Source of the DNA: Gnetum montanum
Lineage: Eukaryota > Streptophyta > Gnetopsida > Gnetales > Gnetaceae
Direction of reading: 5' to 3'
DNA: 64,000 nt
Assembly: GCA_015680685.1 (NCBI GenBank)
Contig: MNCI01037900.1
Location: 402,373 to 466,372 of the forward strand
The position numbers and the translations under genes were made by a program. The notes below the pieces were generated by a model that made no database searches, was not told the DNA's origin, and was given only the letters and a program-made list of their open reading frames with translations. Of the stretch, positions 55,063 to 64,000 are shown in pieces (positions within the stretch are counted from its first letter, which is position 1; each line of letters opens with the position of its first letter).

Positions 55063-57440
55063 TTGGCAACAAGGATGAGCTTTTCTTCTTTTCATTTATC
55101 AAGCTTACTTTTAATTTTATTGATCACAAGATTCTATAAAATAGTAAGATTAGGTTCAAAAGCAAAAGGTATTTATAAAATTTTTAAGAAAAAAAATTTT
55201 AAATACTTTTCAAGGCTTGAGAGTGACCTACTCATCAATATTGTCATTACAATAAACAACAAATTTTTGTCAATTGATCCAAAAGTTATATAATATGCAA
55301 TAAGCCTCAACTCTAGCTAAGAGATTATTAATATGTTGGAGAGAATTTTTGATCATAAAAAAAGAATTATTTTTAAAATATCTATTAAATAATTGTGTAC
55401 CTTGATCATCAATTAAAATTTTCTTAATGAAATTTCAGTGTTGATCATAATGTAGATTATGTAAAAGAAAATATATAGTGATAATAAAAACATAGGAAGG
55501 TAGAGGGCAACCTTGACAAACTCATCATTAAAGAAAAATGGAGGAAATTAATCCAAAAATAGTAGAAACTTGAGTATTAACATCAATGAGCATAGTACAA
55601 ACAAGTCAAATAAAACAATTACCAAATCCTAGTTTATATAGACAAGAAAATGAAATTCTATTCAATCCTGTCAAACGTTTTAACATAATCTAACTTAATA
55701 AAAGCAATGTCTTGATTAGTATCAAAAGCACTGCATTCCCTCCCAAGTTGCAATAATATTATTTAAGATATGTCTACCTTTAACAACAACTAGTCTACTC
55801 AAGTATGATGATAGTTTCAATAACCTTCTAAATGTGAGATGTCATGCATTTAGCCAAAATTTTATAAGTATTGTTAAGAAGAATAATAGACCTCTGATTA
55901 CCAATATGTTAAAGATCTCCATTCTTAAGAAGAAGAAAAATCATACCTTTATTAATATTTTTACCAAGAGAAACTATTTTAATGGCTTCTTAGAAAACAT
56001 GAAAGATATCATCATCAATGATGTCTAAATGCTTTTTAAAAAATTCAATAGAAAAGCCATTAAAACCTAGAGCTTTATCATCTACTAAACCAAAGGTTTC
56101 TACTTTGATTTTTTTCAGTGTAATTTCTACTTTAAGAATACTTTGAAGTGCTTCTATAATAAGATGATAAATATGCATACTAAAGGCCTAGAAAGATTCC
56201 CTACTAAAACCTTTAGGGAAAAAATAGAAGAAAATTGATTTACCCAAAAACTATTAATAGTCTCAAGATCTTTGGTAATGGAATTATTTATATGAAGTAA
56301 TTCCAATTTAGGTACTTGACCCTTTCCTTTTAAAACTTTTAAAAATTCCTTACAGCGTTCATCTTCAATTTTTAGCCAACCCATGCAACTTTTAGTTAGA
56401 GCACTTTTAGCTTCAAAAGTATCCCAATATTATTTAGCATAATGAACTTTAGCTAAGGCTTTCTACAGTTCAAAATCAAAGGGATTTTAGTATTAAAAAG
56501 TATCATTTACTTTATAGATTCTGTAAGAACTTCTTCAAATTGACACGTACAATTAGAAAATTGCTTTATAAACCATCTAGCATAATTTTTGACTCTAAAA
56601 GTAGTTCATTGCCACTAGTCAATCTAACAAATATTGCCAATAGGCCTTTTTTCTACATTCCATAAAGACTTTAAGATATTTTCCCTACTAGGTCCTATGA
56701 ACATATTAGCATTCACATGAAAAAGCTTATACTTTTATAAGGATGAAAAATTAATACCATATAGAAAACTACTAATCAAAAAATGATTTGACAAAGTAGC
56801 ATCTATATGCACTTCTTCTTTCTTTATGGGCTTCCAAAAGAAAACATTAGAGATGTAAAATCTATCAATTTGATAATAAATTATGTCATTTTCTTATTGG
56901 TAATTACACCAAGTATAATGCTTCTCATTTGAATGAGATTGCCCAAACCCCTAGCACTCTTCAACCTAGCAACCATCTCCCACTTCACCAAGTGCAAACA
57001 ATCCCCTATAGAGCTAACATCAAAAGAAAAATATTTATCTTTGAAAATGCATTAATCTTCTTTTTCTTGAGAAGACATATTAGGAGGAAGACCCCAAGTT
57101 TATCTAAATAACTTTCAACCATAATGAAACCACCTCCAATAATCCAAAAAACTTTAGACAAAGATAGAATATATTTTCAAACCTCTTATCAATATTTCAA
57201 ATTATTAGGACAATAAACATTACAGAGTCTAAAGTCATCTTTTTCACTACGGAAAATAATCCAAATAACACTTTAAAGGTTATCAAAACTAGAATTCAAA
57301 ACTTTTTAAGTACATTTTTTATTAACAAGAATATTAACACCTCCTTTATTAACTTTATGATCAACAAAAAAAACAATGGAATTTTTAAAAATTCATTTAC
57401 CAACAAAACTAATATCCTTAACTAAAATCTTATTTTCTTA
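55063..57440 (-). pseudogene. L1-type LINE ORF2 relic, minus strand
   Basis: Minus-strand frames carry RT N-terminal motifs: VDDKALGFNGFSIEFFKKHL (about 56080), preceded by LKIEDERCKEFLKVLKGKG and NSFWVNQFSSIF (56154-56384), the linker between endonuclease and RT. The later RT segment at about 55600-55450 is frameshifted around the QG-x-PLSP equivalent. Endonuclease remains probably occupy 56700-57440. Its 3' part is likely 51600-52640. Confidence 0.62.
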
Positions 57441-57973
57441 CAAGAATGTTGAACAATGTTATCCCCAACACATTGTCCAATACCTCATGAGTCCCTCAAA
57501 TAGATTTAGATTTGGGATAGAACTCAAGAAGAATATGCCTCAATGATCAACAACCTAAAACACATGCAAACAAACAACTTGTTAATGTTAACATATGACC
57601 TAAATAGTGTTATAAATATCAAATACTCATCACTAACAATTTAAGCTAAATAGCACTCCCTTGTTCCACTCATATGGATACCATTGGGACTACCAACTGA
57701 ACCCTCTAGATTCATCACCATGTATTGGTAGTTGGTGTTGCACTCTTATGAATGTACACAATGTTCCATAGCATGTCCCATGACATACCAAGCTTAAGCC
57801 CTAATATAGAATTAAACTACAAAACCTCTTATGCAAATTCTTACCGAGTGGGGTACTAAGAAAAGTCATAGCCCCCTCTTACTAGTGCATGGAATTTCCA
57901 TGCTAGTATGGTTTTGAAGATACAAGGAGTGGAGGCCTCCTTGAGCCCCCATGGTTCCCAAACCATGGGGAGG
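57441..57973. other. No recognisable gene
   Basis: AT-rich sequence between the LINE and the copia-type LTR. No coding motif, LTR end or repeat could be assigned. Confidence 0.35.
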
Positions 57974-59090
57974 TGAGAACCAAGAACTTAGAAGGGGAAT
58001 TAAATAAGTCTCCTAATTTGAACAACTAAGACAACCAAAATCGCATACAAATTTACATGGTTCCCAAACTTGGGTATGTCCACACTCAGAGGGTAGAATC
58101 CTTCTACATCTCTAGAATTTGTTTCTTCAAAAAGTGATTTAAAGAGCACCACAAATTTTATAATGTTTGAGCTCCACTTGGAGTGTTTTTTCACTAGAAA
58201 AGCACTTAACCTTGTAAGGATCCTACAAGCTCAAAATGTAATTTTAAGGATCTCACAACCTTTAGAATGGTGTGAGCTCCACATGGAGTGTTTTCTTACT
58301 AAAAACACACCTGACCCTACAAGGTCCCAACAAGCTCACAGGATTCCTTCTTACAAGAAGCACATCAACCTTGCAAGACTACAAAGAGAGAAAAAAAATA
58401 AAGAGAGAGAATAACTAACTTTACAAATTCCTTGCAATTTTAGCTCACATAAAACAATTCAGAAATGATAAAATAATTAAGGAACACAATAATCACTTCA
58501 TGTAAACAATGAATATTTCAATGAATAGTGATTGTATAGTTCTTGTCTTTTCCCAAGAGTTTCACTTTATTTTATAGCCTTTTACTTTTCAAATCCTCTT
58601 CAAAATTCATGTAATAGCTAGGAAATGACTAGTTGTAACATCCTATTCAAGTTTGGGATGTGTTACTAAAAACTAGCCACATGCAGGTGGAACGTCCCAC
58701 TAAAAATTGGAACTTCTCACTTAGGACATCCCACCAGCAATTGGGATGTCTGCTATTTTCTTAGGATGTCTAGCCTGAAGCTGAGTCTTCACCCCCTAGG
58801 ACATCTACTAATCTTCTAGGATACCTAGATAGATACTAAAGCATCTTCATGTAGGCTTCAGCATCCTTGAAATCTTTCATCTTAATTAAGACTTCTTGTC
58901 ATCTCAACTCAGCTCTCATTTTAGTACCATGAAGCTCTTGTCTCAATCATCATGCTCTTGTCTCATTCTCATGATGTCCTTGTCTTTACATCAATAAGCT
59001 CTTGTTTTGTTCTTTCTTAGACCTGCAAGATCAAACAAACACATTTTCCACATTCTTCATTTTCTAAGGTTTTGACATACCAAAAGGTCA
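57974..59090 (-). repeat. 3' LTR of the copia-type element
   Basis: On the minus strand it starts TGACCTTTTGGTATG after a polypurine tract and ends GGTTCTCA. The low-coordinate 570 bp aligns with 62573-63043. 'ggaacgtccca' and 'gacatccca' words recur at 58690-58800. Confidence 0.7.
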
Positions 59091-60740
59091 ACCCCTTTTT
59101 GGTGATATTCGAAACTTAAGAAAATGGGGTTAGCAGATTCCATAATATCATATGATTAAGAAATTAAAGGCACAAACATCTTTTATAAATGTATATCTAG
59201 CTAAGGATGACAAAGAGATGAATAGCCATCAATGAGTAAACATACTTTAACATAGGTTTCAAAGGGTTGAAAAATATCCTATTAGGAGCTACCCATAAAG
59301 CACATCACATAATCCATTAAACATAAAGAGACATAATGAGATCTTTTCAAATGTGAATCTATAGTATTTCTATTTAGGAACAATGGCTAAGCATTGAAGA
59401 TAAAGTATATTATTTCTAAAATAATGATCCAAAATCCATTAGTAGCAAAATTACTATATCAACATACACTTGATATGATTACGAAGACTATATTCATAAT
59501 AAATGTCAAGTCTTAACCAATAGTCTTCACCATATATCTTAAAAACATCTTTTCTTCTCCTCATTTTTTATCATCAAAAAGATACCATTAGTAGATTTCA
59601 TTATGAAGGAGATAGACAACATAGTTTTCTTTGAAGATCTTAGATTCAATATTTATAAAAATGGTTAAAACTAGCACAATCTTATCATACCAAAAAAATA
59701 TCAAGTACAATCAATCATATCCTTAACATAATGCTCATAAAGTAATCTGATACAACCATGTCAATTTCAAATGCTAGCATCAATAAAGGCCATCTTTAGG
59801 TAAAAGATCCAAAAATGATTTAGCCAAAAATAACTTACTCTTTTACCTCCAATACTTTACTAGATTTTAATATGAATATAACTTTTTATTCCTCATTTTC
59901 TGCCAGATGTGCTAAAATTGGAAGTCTTGCAACTTGACTGTCTTTTAGTGAAAGTTTCTAAAAACTCCTCCTACACTAGTGGTCCAAAAGATAATGACTA
60001 TTGATGAAGTACAAGCTCCCCCTACATAAGTGCAAGTTTCCTTCCAAGTTTTTCAATGCATCTACTACTTGAATTTCCTTCCTTTGGTCACCTTTCCTTT
60101 GTAGAGATGCATCTCATCAATATCAATAAATCTGTAATGCCATACTAAGATCAACTATGGAGACTTTTGAACTTAAAGGCTCTCATTAGTTGTACCTTTA
60201 ATAGATGCTAAATACCAAAATTTTCAAAAGATACCAACATAGCACCATAATTTTCCTTTTGATGAAAATCTTTTTTTCAATCTCTCTTAAAAGAATTATG
60301 AATTTCAATCAAGATCCTTGAACCACTTGAAAGCATTACATACTAGTTAAGGATTAAAAAATTGATTTGTTAATATTCATCAAGAATCTTTCAAAACATA
60401 TTACAACCCAATAATAAGCATAATATCTACATCATTTGAGTTGTATTACAAGATATATATGTTCTAACACTAGTGAGATGATGCAAACTTACCAGACACT
60501 ACCTTGTGATTTTTTGTACCTTGATCCTCTCTAGAGATAATTCTCATTAATATCCATTAAGATTTTGAAGTTCATATGCTTTTATCTACAACTCAACATC
60601 TTGCAAGATCAAGTGATATTTTCTTTGGATAACCAAAGATTTCCAACAGCATCCATTCAATTAATTTCCTAACTACTAATCATTTATAAACATAAACTAA
60701 TCTACACTAAGTCTAGTAGGTGAAGGAATAAAGATTTACT
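59091..60740 (-). other. Interior of the copia-type element without recognisable coding
   Basis: AT-rich and full of stops in all frames. I looked for integrase (HHCC, DDE), RT (YVDD) and RNase H motifs on the minus strand and saw none. It may be a long 3' non-coding region or heavily decayed pol. Confidence 0.4.
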
Positions 60741-60749
60741 GTTACTTAC

Positions 60750-62520
60750 CTTGCTTGCTTTCTAGCATGAACATGATTAATGAAGTTTGAGATGAGTTCC
60801 TCCATCATAGAGTACCTCCTTAGCATGCAAATGTTCCTTCTCTTTTCTTTCATCTCCGCCTTAATTTGAATCTCCAAACTCATGTGAGGTTGCTACTTTG
60901 TCATGCTCATGTTCTTCAAAATGAGAGGACTGATAATTTTTGCTAGTTATGGGTAATGATTCTTTAATTTCATCAGAGACCATTTCTTCCTCTTGTTCAT
61001 TCATTCTTCAAGTTTTTGTACCCTGCAAGTTACACTTACTAGACTCCCCTTAATAAGACCAAGTAGCTATGTTATTTTGCGCTATAGGTTGCTAATAATA
61101 ACCTCATTCATGTCCACATACTTTATAGTAAAAATATAGGATATTTCTAATTTGGATAGGATAATCAAACCTAGTCTTGTTTATCTTCTTAGACAATACC
61201 AAACTTGTAGAAGCATTCTTTTCAAAAGCCTCTTTCAAATCTTCATTGTTCTGCTAATTGAGGCACTTCCTAATTTTTGCTAGTCCTTACATCTTATGTG
61301 TCTTTGCACTTTTGCTCATATAAATGGGTTAGTAATAGAACCTCAACCTTTACATCTAAGAGTTGCCTTTTTAGAGTGGAGCATATACTATAGAGTTCAA
61401 AAATTTCATTCTCTTTTTTATGCATATTTTTTCTGGATTTTTTAATTACATAATGTATAGTAATAATTTCCTCATACAATTCACTATACCTTTCATCAGG
61501 TTTACCTTTATATTCTTCAAGGACTTCTATAGAATTTTCATGTATAAGAGTCATGCATATAAGATTTGAATCTATTGTAGTATCATCTACTTTCTCCTTA
61601 CTTTGTTCATCAAACTAGTTTGTGTAAAGATTTTTTTTTTTTCATATCAACTTCAGATTGATCCTTCTATAGAAACCTGCCAACACATGGACATTCAAAG
61701 GTCATCCAACATTCTATAGAGGATGCATCAAGATTTGAACTTTTAAAATTCTTACCTCTTTTCTTTTCTTTGATGCTAGAATGGTTGAAGTCCTTGTCTT
61801 TTCATGTAAGTAATCTTTGAACTCTCCTAGACAAGAGAGCTAATTCATCTTCACTATTTGCTTCATGTTCAGGTGGCTCCTTCTACTTTGATGAACTTTT
61901 AAGAACAATAGGCTTTTCTTTGATAACATCTTCACTAATGAGATTCATCTCATAAGTAATGAGTGCCCTTTGAAGCTTTTCAAATTTAAGAACTAAGAAA
62001 TCTTTGATTTCCTCCATGGTTGTAACTTTGGGTCTAAACTCAAGCTACAAAGTTCTAATCATTTTAATAACCACATCACTTTTAGATAAATCTTTTCCCA
62101 TTCCACGAATGGCTATAACTAAATCATTTTCTCTAGAAAAAAACTCCTTGATTTTCTCTCCTTACTTCATTTTAAGTTTATCATACTCACTTTGTAAGAC
62201 TAGAAGTTTTGATTGTTTAACAAAAATGTACCTTCATATGTTACGTCTAGTGTTTCCCAAATTTCTTTAGCAATTCTACACCAAGATAATTTTTTTCTTT
62301 CGAATCAAACATGAACTTATCTTTTTTCATTTTGCATCCATTTTCTTCTTAGCTTGGTAGCTCTTATGGTGCTATTGATGGATGGCATATATTGTTCAAG
62401 AATGGACTCCCAAACTTTGAACTCCATGGATTCGAAGAACCCTTGCATTCTAGCCTTCCAATACACGAAGTCAACCCCATCAAAAATAGGTGGCTTGGTA
62501 TATGATGCTCCTTCCATCAT
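60750..62520 (-). pseudogene. Copia-like gag
   Basis: The minus-strand ATG near 62520 gives MMEGASYTKPPIFDGVDFVY, then WKARMQGFFESMEFKVWESI, the typical copia Gag start. A following AKEIWETLDVTYEG motif (about 62270-62230, in another frame) fits UBN2. At 61294-61554 an open 86-codon segment (YSELYEEIITIHYVIKKSRK) is the helical C-terminal region. Stops and shifts separate the parts. No zinc knuckle is clearly preserved. Confidence 0.7.
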
Positions 62521-62557
62521 TCACTCCTGAGATGTTAAGCTCCAAAAATGAGTATCA

Positions 62558-62570
62558 GGCTCCAATACCA
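62558..62570 (-). promoter_or_regulatory. Primer-binding site for tRNA-iMet, copia-type element
   Basis: Minus-strand TGGTATTGGAGCC differs from TGGTATCAGAGCC at two adjacent positions. It lies two bases from the LTR, which fixes the element's direction. Confidence 0.7.
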
Positions 62571-62572
62571 CT

Positions 62573-63043
62573 TAAAGACCAAGAACTTAGAAGTGAAATT
62601 GAATAAGTTACCCAATTTAAATAACCAGGACAACCAAAACCGCACAAAAATTTATGTGGTTCCCTAACTTAGGTATGTCCACACTTGGAGGGTAGAATCC
62701 TTGCACACCTTTGAACTTGATTTCTTCAAAGAGTGGTTTAAAGAACATCACAACCTTTACAATGTTTAAGCTCCACTTAGAGTGTTTTCTCACTAAAAAC
62801 ACACCCAACCCCAAAAAGTCCCAACAAGCTCAAAATGTAATTTCAAGGATTCCACAATCTTTACAATGACATGAGCCCCGCACATAGCATTTTCTCATTG
62901 GAAACACACTCAACACTACAAGGTCCCAATAAGCTCACAAGATGCCTTCTTGCAAGAAGCCCATCAACCCCACAAGATGGAAACACAACAATCACTTGAT
63001 GTAAACAATACATATTTCAATGACCAGTGCTTGTATAATACCT
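62573..63043 (-). repeat. 5' LTR of the copia-type element, truncated
   Basis: About 470 bp aligned with 57974-58540, ending within 'tgtataatacc', where gypsy LTR sequence takes over. The missing part would be the LTR's upstream end on the minus strand. Confidence 0.7.
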
Positions 63044-64000
63044 GTTGCTCGAATAAAGATCCGTTCACTTTAGGACTCCTATTGCAGGCACATGGAAAAT
63101 ATTCTATCTCTGGAGTGATCAATCTGCGAGAGTTTCCCTACTTCTAGCCTAGGATGGGGAAACAAGAGAGAGCCGCCTCTTATTTATAGATATGATGGCA
63201 CACCGCGATATCGCGTACGCAACATTGTAGGGGATGACGCGAAATCGCATGGGATAAGATATCGTGGCCCATGCGATATCGTGTCTCATCATACCCCCAT
63301 GACTGAATGAAAACTCATCCTTGAGTTCCTTACAAAATATTGGAAAGGTATGGGATTATTGACTGAATGGGAACTAATGGGATGACATGTGAACGGATCA
63401 TCATTACAAGACTTGACAAAACTGATGTTCATGACAACAAGAGTGAATACCTTATTACGTTGACATCAGGCCTCATTTGACAGCTTGAGAGAAAAAGAGA
63501 GAGAAAGAAGTCTTGCTGCTGCCAATGCCAAGATTTCGCCTTTCGTTGTCCATCGGTAACCGCATCATCGGTCTTGCTTCTTGAATAGCTACTTCCAGCA
63601 CTGCTCCATTCTAAGTGTTTGCTCCAGATCCAATCCATTGTTGTATAATCACCATCTGCACACACAAAACAATCTTATATTAGCAAGGGTAAATGAATCA
63701 TCATGTAATTAATACCTTGCTTCGGTGTAAGTCCATTGGCTAGGTTGTGGTATGGCTGATTGCGGATCTAGGGATATAATATTGATGACTACTGAAGGTG
63801 TAGGGGTTAGGAAAAAAATCAAAAAGATTCAAGGCTAAGGAAAAATTGAAAAAATTGGGCCCCATATCCCCATGACTAATCGTGAACCTCTGGTAGCATT
63901 AGAATGGAGAAAGAAAAGGAGTAAGGAAGATAGATAAAAAGGGACAACTATGACATCAATGAAATGGATGTCAAGATGGAAATGAACAAAATAAAATTAA
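63044..64000 (-). mobile_element. E6: truncated LTR and 3' internal region of a gypsy element, minus strand
   Basis: 63044-63291 is the upstream (U3-R start) part of an LTR ending ctcatca; its downstream half is lost at the fusion with the copia LTR. It most resembles E1's LTR (agagccgcctcttatttatag). 63292-64000 is the 3' internal region in reverse: polypurine-like tract (tacccccatgactgaatg), short frame, intron (63656-63715), and a landmark copy near 63866-63880. Palindromes with GATATC or decayed forms lie at 63200-63285. Confidence 0.82.
63656..63715 (-). other. Putative 60-nt intron, E6 copy
   Basis: Minus-strand donor GCAAG|GTATTAAT, branch-like TTGCTAATAT, acceptor TTGTGTGTGCAG|ATGG; 60 nt as in E1, A and C. 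The downstream frame is frameshifted relative to the other copies. Confidence 0.52.

Larger units (their letters stand above)
57974..63043 (-). mobile_element. Copia-type LTR element with gag only (TR-GAG-like), minus strand
   Basis: The 3' LTR is 57974-59090 (1117 bp) and the 5' LTR starts at 62573 but is cut after about 470 bp. A tRNA-iMet-type primer site (62558-62570) adjoins the 5' LTR and a polypurine tract (minus-strand CCAAAAAGGGGT) the 3' LTR. The 3.5-kb interior holds a decayed copia-like gag at 60750-62520 and no motif of protease, integrase or RT. That matches the non-autonomous elements called TR-GAG, although a later deletion of pol is possible. Confidence 0.65.

Noticed and set aside
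1-64000. A host gene cluster, CRISPR array or defence system
   Set aside because: All long frames belong to retroelement families or their antisense shadows. No regular spacer-repeat array exists and base composition and decay are those of plant heterochromatin.

Overview
This window is plant nuclear DNA made almost entirely of old, nested, decayed retrotransposons. The plant assignment rests on: Ty3/gypsy elements whose primer-binding sites match plant tRNA-Asp (Athila/Tat-like); Ty1/copia fragments with tRNA-iMet sites; an L1-type LINE pair; and heavy C-to-T / G-to-A decay of the kind expected from cytosine methylation. I see no intact host gene, rRNA, functional tRNA or CRISPR array. A large-genome seed plant is likely; the species cannot be told.

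Layout. 1-2960: tail and 3' LTR of a + strand gypsy element (E1). 2961-5720: rearranged chromovirus-like gypsy with an inverted integrase block. 6600-7440: copia reverse transcriptase relic. 8380-8900: CATG-rich stretch. 8960-9290: copia gag relic. 10264-34671: minus-strand gypsy element B (TSD ACCAT), split by a complete + strand element A at 15994-25362 (TSD GGGGT), and also by a GC-richer insert near 30425-32990. 34740-35460: copia gag relic. 36702-50440: minus-strand element C (TSD CTAGT), whose 5' LTR is split by element D at 43145-49807 (TSD TATAT/TAAAT). 50446-51600: flank with two decayed tRNA-like sequences. 51600-57440: two L1-type LINE relics in opposite orientations. 57974-63043: minus-strand copia-type element with LTRs and gag but no recognisable pol. 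63044-64000: truncated LTR and 3' tail of another gypsy element (E6), minus strand.

A, B, C, D, E1 and E6 form one superfamily. They share LTR ends related to TGATGAG...CTCATCA; where visible, a tRNA-Asp primer site one base from the LTR; and a long 3' non-coding region after the gag-pro-pol frame. A and B keep recognisable gag-pro-RT-RH-INT, C has lost RT-RH-INT by an in-frame deletion, and D has gag without pol. B and D also carry a homologous extra reading frame (ORF3) just before the 3' LTR.

The most interesting signals are in the 3' region: (1) a hairpin whose stem changes by compensatory substitution among subfamilies while the loop stays nearly constant; (2) a 55-60 nt spliceosomal-type intron whose 3' splice site abuts an ATGG start in A, C, D, E1, E6 and, degenerate, in B; (3) ORF3, which in B is long and coiled-coil rich; (4) arrays of 10-bp GCGATATCGC palindromes with a 14-bp period just upstream of the LTR TATA box.
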